Below the pieces are notes generated by a model that made no database searches, was not told where the DNA came from, and worked only from the letters and a program-made list of their open reading frames with translations. Source: Xiphydria camelus (Eukaryota; Arthropoda; Insecta; Hymenoptera; Xiphydriidae). From it: a DNA stretch of 64,000 nucleotides. Positions 33,640 through 45,149 of this stretch are shown here, in pieces; within the stretch, counting starts at the first letter, position 1; each line of letters begins with the position of its first letter. Position numbers and translations under genes: made by a program. Location of the stretch: positions 6,854,599 to 6,918,598 of the forward strand of contig OY783197.1 of the NCBI GenBank assembly GCA_963678675.1, read 5' to 3'.

Positions 33640-33785
33640 TTTTGACACTGGTGACAAAAAGTCAAATTCGATATTCATGTGTTTCGCGCCGTTTTTAACT
33701 CGTGTGATAGCCGCACTCGCTTCGCTCGTGCGGCAAACTTCACACTCGTTAAAAACTTGCGCTTCACGCACTCATATCGAAAATA
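33640..33785 (+). repeat. Hairpin repeat (copy 3), tandem to copy 2
   Basis: Same order as copy 2: GTGACAAAAAGTCAAATTCG, GTTTCGCGCCG, hairpin 33692-33755, then GCTTCACGCACTCATATCG. The two copies lie about 180 bases apart in the same direction. Confidence 0.75.
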
Positions 33786-33835
33786 ACTATTAAAGTTCGT
33801 GAGAAAATAACAAACCAAATTTTACCGTAAATCAG

Positions 33836-34695
33836 GGCTACTTTACTCCGTTTTATTTAACAAATATGAGAACTAATCAAAGAAAGACTTTAAAAAAATA
33901 AAACGTACGTTAATATCCCACCAGAAATAAAAGAGAGATTACTGAGCATTGCTTTATGGTCAATTATGCAAAAAGTTACTTGTCACTATTAATTTTTGTT
34001 ATTAAAAAATGGCGTAAAGTCTACCAATGGAGGGGGTCACTTTACCCCAGTTTGAAAATTACACTGTAACGTGGGCTATACGTTATGTGGAGTAAAGTTA
34101 TCCCGCGCATTTTTGATTGACTTTGTGTTCCAAATAATATTTCTGTATGATTAAAACAGTCAAAAAGTCGTCTTAAATATGTTTTAATTTAGAAAACGTA
34201 ACAATACATCCTCCAATTGGAAAAAATACCATTTCACGGTTAAATCTGTATAAATAACTAAAGAAAATAAGATAATTATTAATTTCCATTTAAAAGTAAC
34301 GACAAACTAATGTATTTTGGTACAAATAAATTCATAGGAGAGTAGAAAAAGCCATTTTTTTTTCTATTTCGACCTTAGTAATACCTAAAGTGGGGTTACT
34401 TTGCTCCATTTTTCACACAGAATATGGAAAACGTTATTAAATAAATTGATAGTGGGTACATACAAATTTCATATATTGACTATTTTTACAAAATAGCTTA
34501 AAAAAGTTTATGATACTAATAGCTGGCCGAAAAATATTGAGTAACTATTTAATTTCTTTTTGTGGGTAGGTTCTAGGCATTGCTTTAACAAGTAAATCGT
34601 GTTTAGTATGACCGTTGGAATAATTTAAGCCATGGGGTTACTTTGCTCCGCCAAAAACGCATAGAGGAAAGTACCCCACAATTACCAAAAATATG
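33836..34695. repeat. Sequence with recurrent GGGGTTACTTTGCTCC motif
   Basis: Versions of the motif occur at 33836, about 34030, 34095 (inverted), 34392, 34632 and 34671 (inverted). A related pair is at 9895-9930. Such spaced subterminal motifs suggest a decayed pogo- or hAT-like non-autonomous element. No transposase is seen. Confidence 0.45.
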
Positions 34696-34844
34696 AGTCG
34701 TTTCACAATTACCCAAATTTGTTTTTTTTCTGATACTAAATTAACAAAAATTTTACTAGCAATGAGAAAAGAGAATATTAGAAATTCAGTATGCACATAT
34801 TAACCTGTTTATGTTTGATAATAACTTTTGGACGCAGAGATTTT

Positions 34845-35044
34845 NNNNNNNNNNNNNNNNNNNNNNNNNNNNNNNNNNNNNNNNNNNNNNNNNNNNNNNN
34901 NNNNNNNNNNNNNNNNNNNNNNNNNNNNNNNNNNNNNNNNNNNNNNNNNNNNNNNNNNNNNNNNNNNNNNNNNNNNNNNNNNNNNNNNNNNNNNNNNNNN
35001 NNNNNNNNNNNNNNNNNNNNNNNNNNNNNNNNNNNNNNNNNNNN
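34845..35044. other. Assembly gap (200 N)
   Basis: A run of exactly 200 N. Open frames reported across it have no meaning. Confidence 1.
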
Positions 35045-35518
35045 ACTTTAAACATTTTTTTCTAGTTATAAAACTAGTTTAAAACTCGTCCGAATGTGGT
35101 AAAATTTAATTTATTATTTTCTCACGAACTTTAAACATTTTTGTCACATAAATAATTGTCGAACCTGGTTCAAACTCTGCAGAAAATATAAAAATATTCT
35201 TGGATGAATAAAAATCATCTCAAGTGGAATTCCTTTTTTCCGGAATTATTTCGACAATTTTCGGGAAGATTAGTTTACACTACTCAGAAGATTTTTGAAA
35301 ATGTTTACAGAATTGTAAAAAATGGCATTACTTAATAATCTTAAAAAATTGAAGACTCATGAGCGCCATGATGAAACAATCTGTTTAAAAAAAAGTGGAG
35401 GCCTGGAACAGTAAGCATAGTATGGGAAAAATCGTGACAAAAAATTCGTGACGGTGGATTCAGATAAATTTTTTAGGTTGCACGGCAATGCCAGTACATT
35501 ATTAAGAGGCCGACATAC

Positions 35519-35827
35519 CTCCTCGAAACGCATGCAAAACTTGTCGCAGTAGGGCTAGGCTCATTTCGTAACGGGAAACAATATCCATACCAAACTGAAC
35601 ACACTTTCAGACCAAATGTCATTAAAGGTTTCTATAGTAACCAAATTATATATTTTTGTATACAAAATCTGCATGGATTTTTTTACACAAAAATATATAA
35701 TTTGGTTACTATAGAAACCTTTAATGATATTTGGTCTGAAAGTGTGTTAAGTTTGGTATGGATATTGTTTCCCGTTACGAAATGAGCGTAGCCCTACTGC
35801 GACAAGTTTTGTGCGAGGTATGTCGGC
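35519..35827. mobile_element. Foldback MITE with 140-base arms
   Basis: Left arm 35519-35659 and right arm 35686-35827 are near-perfect reverse complements (GCCGACATACCTCCTCG, TTGTCGCAGTAGGGCTA, TTACTATAGAAACCTTTAAT), with a 26-base loop. Non-coding. Confidence 0.85.
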
Positions 35828-36014
35828 ATAAGTTCTAGTTAACCGTAGTAATACGTATTTCTATTTAAACTATACATATAGCTATTTCAGCAATATGCAT
35901 TGCTCTTGTTACTATTTGTGTGTGTGATATTGCTATATTATCTATACTGTCTAGTTAACCTCATTTAGCCTTAAATTATAGCTATCACAGCTATACTTAA
36001 TATGAACGCCCTAT

Positions 36015-36368
36015 ATGTACGCGTCTTTAGCTGTGTCCTTGAAGAGTAGTCTTTATTGTACATTCCCCGGCAACCTCTCCATCTACCATTATCCACGCGG
36101 AGCTAGTTGTTCATACTATGGGCAACTTACGACTCGAAGTACAGGGGTAACGGATGCGGAGCTTCCAACGCCAAAGGTTCGGATAGGTGTTGAAGGTGGT
36201 CCGGACTTTCAAAGCATCCTCGCCACCAGCCGAGACTTCTGGATTTCCTCCTTAAAAAAGCCGGATGGGGGTATCTACCTTTTACTGCCTTCTCAGCCGC
36301 TCCCATTCACCATCACCATCACCTCGACTCTTTGTTCAATCCTCGTGGGTGTTGGCATGGTCTCTTAA
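36015..36368 (+). CDS. Unidentified 117-codon open frame, doubtful
   Basis: A frame of balanced base composition in AT-rich surroundings: MYASLAVSLKSSLYCTFPGN...GVEGGPDFQSILATSRDFW...PFTITITSTLCSILVGVGMVS. The C-terminus is hydrophobic. No domain is recognised, no clear donor or acceptor was found on either strand, and the start context is unremarkable. It could be a non-coding host exon or part of an unrecognised repeat. Confidence 0.2.
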   Translation: MYASLAVSLKSSLYCTFPGNLSIYHYPRGASCSYYGQLTTRSTGVTDAELPTPKVRIGVEGGPDFQSILATSRDFWISSLKKPDGGIYLLLPSQPLPFTITITSTLCSILVGVGMVS

Positions 36369-37180
36369 CGATACTTTTTTTTTTCGAAAATCGGACATGG
36401 AAAGATGATACGAAGTTACTACTACGTATAAATTACGATGAATCTAAAGTGGGATTGGGAGTAGTCTTGCTCTATACTACTTGAACGTTTGTGCTACGTT
36501 TCTATTGGAATATATAATATAAGGTTATATAATAATAGATTATAGATATATCATTATAGAGAGAGAGAGTAGAGTTCATATCAAAATTAGAAAAATTTTA
36601 ACTACGTATTGTGGAACAATAACATTTTTTGGTGAATTCATGTCAGGTTTTTTTGATCACTAAAATTTATATTTGTAAGCGTTTTTTCGACGATTCCCGC
36701 AATCTATTCAATTTTCTTCACGAAAATTTCGTGGAAAAGGTTGTCAGAAAACGAAATACTTATTCACGACAATTTAGATTCTTTCATTTGGGAAAATAAA
36801 ATTAAAGTTTGCAAAGCGTTAATTCTGCTGGGTAATCAAAATTAAAAATCAAGACTCTCCTTTAAAATTTCGTATTTCCCGAATGAGCCGATAGGAATGT
36901 AGAAAAATTTTTGTTTTAACATTTCGTAAAATGCGTAAAATAAAATTTAATAACAATAATGAATAAAAATTTCTGAAACGATTCTCGCAGCCACTACACA
37001 ACTTTATGCTTATCCGCAAGAAAAATTAAATTTTTTCAATTGTGAGGATAATTTCTAACTGCAAAATTTAAATTCTAAAAACTGTAATTCTTTTTCTAAT
37101 TTTAAGATTTCCCGAATAAGCTGATAAGAATTGAGAAAAAAATTAGTTTGAGCACTTCGCAAAATACGAGAAATACATTA

Positions 37181-37450
37181 TACAGGGTGTTTCTAAATTC
37201 AGTACAAATATTTGAAGGGCGTATTTTTGAGATCAAAATACAACTTTTTTTTCCTATAAACATGTGTCCTAAAATACACCTCCTCCGAGCTACAGCCATC
37301 TTAATTTTCATTTAAAAAATCAATTTAGTCCAGTCAGTGAGGGCCAAAAAAGGCCTTTGCCCTACAGAAGGTGGGGTACTCGCAATTTCTTAATATGCTG
37401 TTAAGGGGGGTCCTCAGTAGTTTTACGAAAAATGAATGCAATGATGTAGA
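37181..37450 (+). repeat. Dispersed repeat starting CAGGGTGTTTC; empty-site paralogue
   Basis: It begins TA|CAGGGTGTTTCTAAATTCAG and includes CTCCGAGCTACAGCCATCTTAA, ACAGAAGGTGGGGTA and TGCTGTTAAGGGGGGTCCTCAG. The same sequence in reverse lies at 53198-53860 and, beyond a TTAA, at 50955-50968, where the 50973-53193 element interrupts it. Confidence 0.75.
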
Positions 37451-37959
37451 GCTTTGCAATTTTGAGGATATATTCATTAATTAGTTCTCAATAAATCTTC
37501 AAAAATATTTACCGTACGGATTTTCAGATAATAAATAATAAAAACTTCCGGGGTAGAGAAAGAAAAATTGCAATGATTGATGGAAAAACTTGATTTAGAA
37601 ATACATTCTTAGAAAGCTAAATTTTATATTTCCACAATAAAAATGCCCACTAACCGTTCTAACTTTTGAGCAATAATGAAAAAACCATTAGGTAACCTAG
37701 AATTTACTTCAAATGATATAGAAATGGCGGTGAGACTTGGCAACGGCTCAGTCGAAGACTACCTTGACGCGCTTCGCGCATGCGCTGGAACGCTGAGTGG
37801 GAAATTCAAATGTGAGTTAGCCATAACCGCATAAGGGTGTCTTGCTACAGGGTACAAAATTCACGTTTCAAGTTTCAAAATTAATTTTCTTCAAATTATT
37901 ATATTTTTATATATTTCTGAATCCACCTTAACAAGTACAATAATTATCTGTGTGTAGTT

Positions 37960-38560
37960 CACCTCACACAAGGAATAGATGATTTTAATGCTAAAATAAA
38001 GACACTTGTTTAATTTTCAAAGTATATTTGCATGTTCAAAATAGTAATACGTGGATAGAGTATTATAATAATACTGAAGCACACGGAGGTGACAAAGACA
38101 GAGGTGACATTTGTGTAGGAAATGTGACAAAATTATTGCACGATGATTGAGGTTAGGTTCTTAAGTTTAATGGTACATTTTGGCATACTCTAAGCTCTTA
38201 TTTTTGCATAGAAGACAGTTGGTTTAATATTCAGGTACTGAACATATAGAGACATTTTACGGGTATTTTTTTTTACAATTTACGATGTGCACATGGAGGT
38301 GATACCTGCAGCCGTTACAGCCATATTACAGCAGTAAAATGTTATAATATGTTAACAAATTAACATTTTAAACCTAAAGTTATTTTCTATTTAAGTGTGA
38401 CAACTGTAATACTTACAACGCGGTTTAAAATTACACATTGTGAATTACATTTTATAATGAGTTTTAATGTCTCACAGTTGTTCTTACGCGCACGGAGGTG
38501 ACATTAGCTGGATATAAATGCTATAAAACAAAACTATTAAAAAATATATATATAGTTATT
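37960..38560. repeat. AT-rich sequence with recurrent GGAGGTGACA motif
   Basis: CACACGGAGGTGACAAAG (38080), CAGAGGTGACATT (38100), CATGGAGGTGATA (38290) and GCACGGAGGTGACATT (38490) recur in one direction. Similar motifs (AAAGGTGACAAGTGCC) line the ends of the Sola-like element at 58359-61907, so this may be a non-autonomous relative. Confidence 0.4.
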
Positions 38561-38656
38561 TTGCAATTATATAATCGTATTATAAAGTTGATATTTGGAG
38601 CAGGAAAATCTTCTTGAAATGAAAAATACCGGAAGTGCTAGCTTGTTACACTATTT

Positions 38657-38814
38657 CAGTAAAATATTTATGAAAGTTATGTATATTGATATTTTTGATG
38701 CTCCTTAAAAATAAACAAGTTTACTTTTTTTTAAATTTTTGTCTAATTTACTTATGCATCAAAAATAGCATCAAAAATATCAATATACACATAACTTTTA
38801 TAAATATTTTCCTG
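38657..38814. mobile_element. Short inverted-repeat element
   Basis: Arms of about 46 bases (GTTATGTATATTGATATTTT / AAAATATCAATATACACATA) around a 64-base AT-rich centre, immediately downstream of the exonuclease gene's stop codon. Confidence 0.7.
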
Positions 38815-38825
38815 AAAAAAAACTG

Positions 38826-40459
38826 TTAGGGTTCAGATCGTTTTTCATTTGATAAAATTCTTATCTGATTATTAATACTTTTGTAAAGTTCATCAATATT
38901 GACCGACCGAGGGTGATAATTAATATTTTCTTTCAACAACTTGATAACGCCCATGTCTTCATCTTTCTCAAATGCTTCTAATAATTTCTCCATTGCAATT
39001 CCAGCCTCTGATATTTTTTTCCTTAGAGGAGCAGAAATGATGTTGGATAGGGATGCGAGAGAGATTGATATCTCATTTTGCTTCTTCATGTCGGCATATT
39101 TAGCTACATAATGGGACACTGTAAACCGTTGCGCTTCGAATTCCTCAACAGTGAAGCAATGGAACGCGAAGTACCTCAACAAGTAGACGTCATAAAGTTG
39201 CATTATGAGCTTTAGTAGTATCTACCCTGACCCATGGTTGTGCGAGGTTTGATAATGATAGAGCACCTTTCTGGAACTTCTCACCCTTGTGCTTCTGTTT
39301 ATATCCCTCCAAGGAACAAACTAAACCTGCCACCACTGACTCCATTTCTTCTAGTAATAAATATTTCTCAACAGCTCGTAGCAAACGCGAGGACTATCAA
39401 ATTTGAGATTGTGAGCTACTAGAATACAGGGCTTATGGAATTTCTTCAAGTATTGGATAAACTCGTTTAGTGCAGTGCGTAGTCCAATACATTCCAGAGG
39501 TTTATCTCCCAAGTAAAGAGTCCCTGATATATTAATTAAGCCATGAACCTCTGTTGCTGAAGCTTGAATAGCTTTTGTGGGTTGCACGTACTTTGTAAAT
39601 ACTGTTGATCCTGTACACAGGCAGCTATTTGCATAATGCCACAATTCAAACTGAAATCTGAGGTTTCCAAATCAAAGAATACCACCTGGTATTTTTCATT
39701 AGCCAAGTCAACTGTTTTATCAGTTTCGTCATCAACAGTGGTGGACTCATTGATGACTGGTGTGTCAACTAAGCTCATGTGAGAACTGTACGTTACCCCC
39801 TCAGTGTGTTCATTACGATGGCGTAATGCAATACGTTTCTTCCTCAGATCGATTATTTTTTTTGTACTCTCTGGTAGCTTTCTGTTCTGGTTTGTGAGAA
39901 GCCTGCTTCTCAGTTCGCTCAACATGTTGGCGTAAAACATCATCGATATACAAACCTAATAGTTCATAAACTTGAAGAATATATGTCTCTCCTTCATTTT
40001 TCTCAGCGACAACAGCAGTTACGCGATAACACAGGCACACAAAAAAACACACGCGGAAGAAGTGAAACTTCGATATCAGTTTCTCTGAATTTGATTCCGG
40101 TGGTATTAGTTTTAATTGGCTCTATGCAAGTCTTTTACAATGCTTCTTCGTAGAGCCAATTGAAACTAATACCACCGGAATCAAATTCAGAGAAACTGAT
40201 ATCGAAGTTTCACTTCTTCCGCGTGTGGCGGCCATACGTTTTGTGTTTTTTTATGGGCACAAAATGTAGTGTAAGGAATATCATATTCACTGGATGTATT
40301 TTCACCAATATTGGATCCTCTAGGGACTTGAAAATCTGTTACATTCTCCAGGGTTTGGGACTGGTGTTAATCTGCATTAGCAGATATAGCAATATTTGAT
40401 TGTGTTAATTTAATTCTCTCTCTCCATTTTCGACTTAGTTCTGCATCAGTTTTAGGCAT
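38826..40459 (-). pseudogene. DEDDh exonuclease-domain gene of an unclassified repeat family
   Basis: The minus strand starts MPKTDAELSRKWRERIKLTQ at 40459, then is broken by a stop and by a palindrome (40048-40227). It resumes with AVVAEKNEGETYILQVYELL and a charged linker. The nuclease follows: VVFFDLETSDFS (ExoI D-x-E), ATEVHGLINISG, CILVAHNLKFDSPRV (ExoII Asp) and, across a one-base shift near 39195, AHNAT then LYDVYLLRYF (ExoIII H-x4-D). A helical C-terminal tail ends at 38826. This fold trims nucleic acid 3' ends. All motif acids are present but split between frames. The N-terminal region recurs at 9411-9575. Confidence 0.7.
40048..40227. repeat. Perfect palindrome B at the exonuclease-family site
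   Basis: Arms of about 77 bases start CACACGCGGAAGAAGTGAAA and include TGATTCCGGTGGTATTAGTT, with a centre of about 26 bases near 40125-40155. It interrupts the exonuclease gene after the AHK-coding segment, at the same point as palindrome A in the other copy. Confidence 0.85.
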
Positions 40460-40479
40460 TTTGTTATAAATTAATACAT

Positions 40480-41060
40480 CTACACACACACACACACAAA
40501 AGAATGTACAGTAATGCATGGTGGTTACTCGAGAAAGATCACGACTCCGATCGCAGACAACACGAGCTCCGTATAGCCGGCTATTCGACGCGGTAAAATC
40601 CGGAAAACTGAAAATGTGCAAACGAAATACAAACAACTCACAAGTAACTCTGCGCCCTCTAGTCTGGCTTCTCATATATCTTACGGATACACCCAAAAAG
40701 GGGCCCTAAACGCTAGATTTATGGTGAGACTAAACAGTCCTCTTAGTGTGGAGGTGCGACACTGCGTCGCCTCATAATACGAACGATAGCTTCCATCGCC
40801 CGAAGAAACCCTCTCGAGCAACACAAACCTGACCCCCTCTGCACAGTCTAAACAGCGATTGATTTTTACCTCATTTTTCTTCAGTTTCAAGTTAATAACT
40901 ATAACATGTGCGATCAAGAGTAGATCTCCTCGAGCTCGTAAATCCCGAATGCACTACTGCGTGACACGAATAGTGACCGAAAACGTAGAGTGGTGGATTT
41001 AAACCGACTCGGTTAGTTGAAATGATTTAACACTGCACTCACAATATTACTGGTGATTAT
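40480..41060 (-). repeat. 5' region of the exonuclease repeat family, copy 2
   Basis: Reverse-complement counterpart of 8447-9045, ending in a (CA)n run just upstream of the ATG at 40459. It is probably the promoter and 5' UTR. Confidence 0.8.
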
Positions 41061-41559
41061 ATTGGATTCAAAGAGATATAGTAATTTCGTGATGTAGCCG
41101 TGGTTTACAATTAGATACACTGAGAGGTAGTTTTGAGGGAAATGTGTGGGACTGCGAACGCATTCGTAACCCCCATTCACCAAAACATACCACCTGCCTC
41201 GCTATTGCGACCGATGTACAGATGATATCTAGATTAGTGCGTTACTGAGGTTGCGATAATAGTGAGCCTCGCCGCGTGAGTGATAGTCGTCCGGCGGTCT
41301 GGCGCTCCAGCCTCGCAAAATCGACACATGGCTTTGCCAGGCAAAGGCGATAGACGGTACGGCGTTAAGGCGATAGACGGTGGAATGGGGCAGAGTTGAG
41401 AGCGGTGTATTGGGGCAGGGTTGAGAGCGCTGTATGAGTGAGTCACGGTCGGAAGCGCTGGAGTGTGTGGGTTTCGTTACGGACCTCGTGTCGGGCGCGC
41501 GATTTTAGTACCCTCAGCATAAGTTTCACTTCAAAAAAAAGTTCCTGTTCCCGGAACCA
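41061..41559. other. GC-richer sequence without a recognised gene
   Basis: GGCGATAGACGGT and GGGGCAGNGTTGAGAGCG repeat two or three times between 41340 and 41435. Open frames here have no family signature. Confidence 0.4.
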
Positions 41560-42080
41560 GACCAGTATATCTTTATGTTTTTGAGGTCGCTGAATCCGAA
41601 TCCGATATCCATTTATCTCCATCGCGTCACGTTCAAGGTCATTTCAAGCTCAAGTCCTGGAAAAATAGTCAAATCGATTTAAATTATTATTCCTATATAT
41701 TTTTGGGGTCGCTGAATCCAAATCCGATGTCCGTTTGATCCGACAAGGTCAAATTGAAGGTCATTTCAAGGTCAAATGTATTTATTCTCCAAAAAATGAT
41801 TTTTTTTACTGCAGATTCTGAAAGAACGGGAAATTTTACGTCTAGATATGTATCCAATTTTTTTGATAACATAACCCCTAAGGTCATTTCAAGGTCACTT
41901 TATATTATTGTATGGAAGGTTCATATGACAATTGCAAAAATAAGAAAATATGTCTTCACGAGAATAAACTACCACGTCAATATGTTTTCGAGGTCACTGA
42001 GTTAGAATCCGAGGTTCGTTTGCCACCAGTATGTCAGGGTCAAGTTCATTTCAAGGTCAAATCCAGCAAAAATGTTCAAA
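41560..42080 (+). repeat. Tandem repeat carrying AAGGTCA nuclear-receptor half-sites
   Basis: Units starting TTTTGAGGTCGCTGAATCC recur at about 41575, 41699 and 41983. Each contains TTCAAGGTCATTTCAAGGTCA-type doublets. The block is copied inverted at 47205-47575 on the other side of the cysteine-rich gene. TCAAGGTCA is the binding site of FTZ-F1/ERR-class nuclear receptors. Confidence 0.75.
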
Positions 42081-42738
42081 TCTTTTCGCATCATCACTCC
42101 GTTATATTTTTGGAGTCGCTGGAACGTGTATTTTGTATTTCACTCTGCTACTTCTTCATCGCTTCGCTTTCTTTTATAACGTACTCGTTTATTCTCAAAA
42201 GATCTGTGAAAGGGATTTCTCTTGCGTTTTTTTCCTTTTTCCGCGCTTTCTCTCTGCAACATCCAATAGATATCTGCCATCATGTTTTCATCCCTCTACC
42301 CTGAAATCTTCATTCTACATCTTTAAAATCTTGGTGGAAACGTTATCCTTGTTCTTCATTGAAATTGCCAACGTCATCTGGAAATTCGTCCACATGACTG
42401 GCCATCATATGTAATTTTAAACTCATGTTACATTCCAATCTCCTGAAATTCTCAACCATGTCAGATATTATTTTGTTGTCGTCCGAGCTCTTATGATTGC
42501 CTAGAAAATTACTACATACTTTCTTGAAGCTGACCCACGCATTCTTCTCAATAGAGCTCATTTGAGTTACGAAGTGATTGTCTCTAAACATTTTTCTGAT
42601 CTGAGGTCCATCGAATACTCCCGCGCCTACTTTAGCATCAGATAGACCTGGAGATTGATCTCGTAAGTATTTGTACCAATCGCTTTCTTTATTCAACGCT
42701 TTGACGAATTGTTTCATGAGTCCTAACTTTATATGTAA

Positions 42739-44342
42739 CTAGCAGCCCGTCCCGGCTTCGCACGGGTAGATTGTGGATTGATTTTGGTCGTTACTTAATG
42801 AATTTTTAGCAGATATCTGTACTCATAGGTAGGGAGCCATGCTACGCTAAAAAACACATGTATTTAATTTAAATTGGAAAGTATATTTCTTTTATTAATT
42901 TATCTTAAGGCCAGCGGATAGACAAATGTTTTTTATTTTTTTATTTGGAGTAAAAACGTGTAAATTTTTCGGTGTGCCAACTCTGAAGCAAGCCACATAC
43001 AATTGGCCGTGTGAAAAACATGATTTTTCCAAATTTAAGCCAGCAATAGTCAACGATTGACCTTGTGCTTTGTTGATGGTAATAGCAAAAGCAAAACGCA
43101 AAGGGAACTGGAGCCGCTTCAATTCGAATGTTAAATTGTTGGAAATCATAGGTATGCGTGAATGAGGACGTCTTCGCCTTTGAATTTGCCAGTGATGATT
43201 GTTACCTCGATTAAATTTGGTTGGCACTAAGGGATTTTTCGTGTAACTGATTTGGAATATTATGTCAGATGTAAGAGATTCCAAATGAAGGTCATGGTCA
43301 AGGTCAAATACAATATCACCATTGTACAGCCATTAAAAAATCCTAAATCCTACTATCAAAAAGAATTTGTATAGGGCCCATAGGTTTCATGGTACGAAGC
43401 CGAACTGTACTTGACCTCAATTTGACCTCCGCTGACCATAAAGGTCACATGGAAATAATGGTCAAGGACATATTTGAACGTGAAATTTCCCGCTCTTTTC
43501 ATTTCCGGTATATAAAATAGAGGTTCGGATTTTAAAAAATCAATTTTACCTAGAAGGTCATTGTCAATGTCAAATCCAATATGACCATTGGGTAGCCAGG
43601 GAAAAATCCTAAAAGTTTTATATTACACGTTTTTCTCTAAAATGATTTCCCGCTGAGATAATCAGCTGTGCCTGGACTTTTTGAACACCCTGTATAAGAT
43701 TTACTAACTCAGAATCCTTTGCGGGCATGCGTCCAACCATTCCCCAAAGTTTCATCGCAATTGGATGAACGGTTTAGGAAGGCATAATAATCATCCGTAT
43801 CGGTACTTTTCGAACACCCTGTATACGATTTACTAACTCAGAAACCTTCGCGGGTATGCGTCCAACCATTCCCCAAAGTTTCATCGCAATCGGATGAACG
43901 GTTTAGGAAGGTATAATAATCATCCGTACCGCTACTTTTTGAACACCCTGTATACGATTTACTAACTCAGAAACCTTCGCGGGCATGCGTCCAACCATTC
44001 CTCAAAGTTCCATCGCAATCGGATGAACGGTTTAGGAAGGCATTTGATATTACCTTAAAGGTCACGGTCAAGGTCAAATCCAATACGACCACTGGGTAGC
44101 CAAGGGAAAATCCTTAAAGTTTTGTATTAAACATTTTTCTCTAAAATGTTTTCCCGCTGAGATAATCGGCCGTACCGGGACTTTTTGAACACCCTGTATA
44201 AGATTTACTAACTCAGAAACCATCGCGGGCATGCGTCCAACCATTTCCCAAAATTTCATCGCAATCGGATGAACGGTTTAGGAAGGCATAAGAGACATAC
44301 AGACAGACAGACAGACAGACAAACATTCATTTATATATATAC
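42739..44342 (-). mobile_element. Helitron 1, helicase-bearing remnant
   Basis: On the minus strand it ends in a CCCGTGCGAAGCCGGGACGG hairpin, then CTAG (42739-42742) followed by host T. The 5' side (about 44040-44342) begins TATATATAAATGAATG, a GTCTGTCTGTCTG run and the CCTTCCTAAACCGTTCATCC block, the same as in Helitron 2. It contains several copies of a 125-135-base repeat ending AACACCCTGTATA and the helicase C-terminus (42895-43284). Confidence 0.85.
42895..43284 (-). pseudogene. Helitron helicase C-terminal fragment
   Basis: RIPMISNNLTFELKRLQFPL, RFAFAITINKAQGQSLTIAG and KSCFSHGQLYVACFRVGTPK are the last helicase motifs, closely similar to 25936-26256 but a distinct copy (S to F in the VACSRVG motif). 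It stops about 155 bases before the 3' hairpin, the normal position for a Helitron gene end. Confidence 0.85.
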
Positions 44343-45080
44343 CTAGCAGCCCGTCCCGGCTTCGCACGGGTAGATTGTGGATTGATTTTGTCCGTCCACC
44401 ATTGTTTAAATACATTTTTAATACAAAACTTTTAGTATTTTTCCCGGGCTACGCAATGGTCATATTGGATTTGACCTTGACCATGACCTTCAAGGTTATA
44501 TCCAGGTCAAATTAATTTTTTTTCACGTTCAAATGTGTCCTTGACCATTTTTTTCACGTTACCTTTATTGTCAGCGGAGGTCAAATTTAGGTCAAGTATA
44601 GTTCGACTTTTTGAACACCCTGTATAAGATTTACTAACTCAGAAACCTTCGCGGGCATGCGTCCAACCATTTCCCAACAATTCATCGCAATCGAATGAAC
44701 GGTTTAGGAAGGCATAATAATCATCAGTACCGGTACTTTTTGAACACCTTTTATAAGATTTACTAACAATAAGAAACCTTCGCGGGCATGCGTCCAACCA
44801 TTCCCCAAAGTTTCATCGCAATCGGATGAACGGTTTAGGAAGGCATTTGATATTACCTTAAAGGTCACGGTCAAGGTCAAATCCAATACGACCACTGGGT
44901 AGCCAAGGGAAAATCCTTAAAGTTTTGTATTAAACATTTTTCTCTAAAATGTTTTCCCGCTGAGATAATCGGCCGTACCGGGACTTTTTGAACACCCTGT
45001 GTAAGATTTACTAACTCAGAAACCATCGCAGGCATGCGTCCAACCATTTCCCAAAATTTCATCGCAATCGGATGAACGGT
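43676..45080 (-). repeat. Seven dispersed copies of a 125-135-base Helitron internal repeat
   Basis: The unit AACACCCTGTATAAGATTTA, CTAACTCAGAAACC, TCGCGGGCATGCGTCCAACC and GGATGAACGGTTTAGGAAGG starts at about 43680, 43808, 43938, 44183, 44612, 44740 and 44987. AAGGTCACGGTCAAGGTCAA follows some units. Confidence 0.85.
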
Positions 45081-45149
45081 TTAGGAAGGCATACGAGACA
45101 TACAGACAGACAGAGAAACATTCATTTTTATATATATGTTATAGATAGA
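44343..45149 (-). mobile_element. Helitron 2, short non-autonomous copy in tandem
   Basis: The 3' end (hairpin plus CTAG at 44343-44346) directly abuts the 5' end of Helitron 1. The 5' end TCTATCTATAACATATATAT starts at 45149, preceded by host A. About 800 bases, no coding sequence; it shares its 5' 300 and 3' 50 bases with Helitron 1. The pair occupies a single A/T site in the cysteine-rich gene. Confidence 0.85.

Noticed and set aside
34786..35082. Open frames spanning the N run
   Set aside because: They consist almost entirely of unknown residues created by the 200-base assembly gap.
36015..36368. Idea that this open frame is a secreted or membrane protein gene
   Set aside because: No convincing signal peptide, splice sites or homology could be seen, so only a doubtful open frame is reported.
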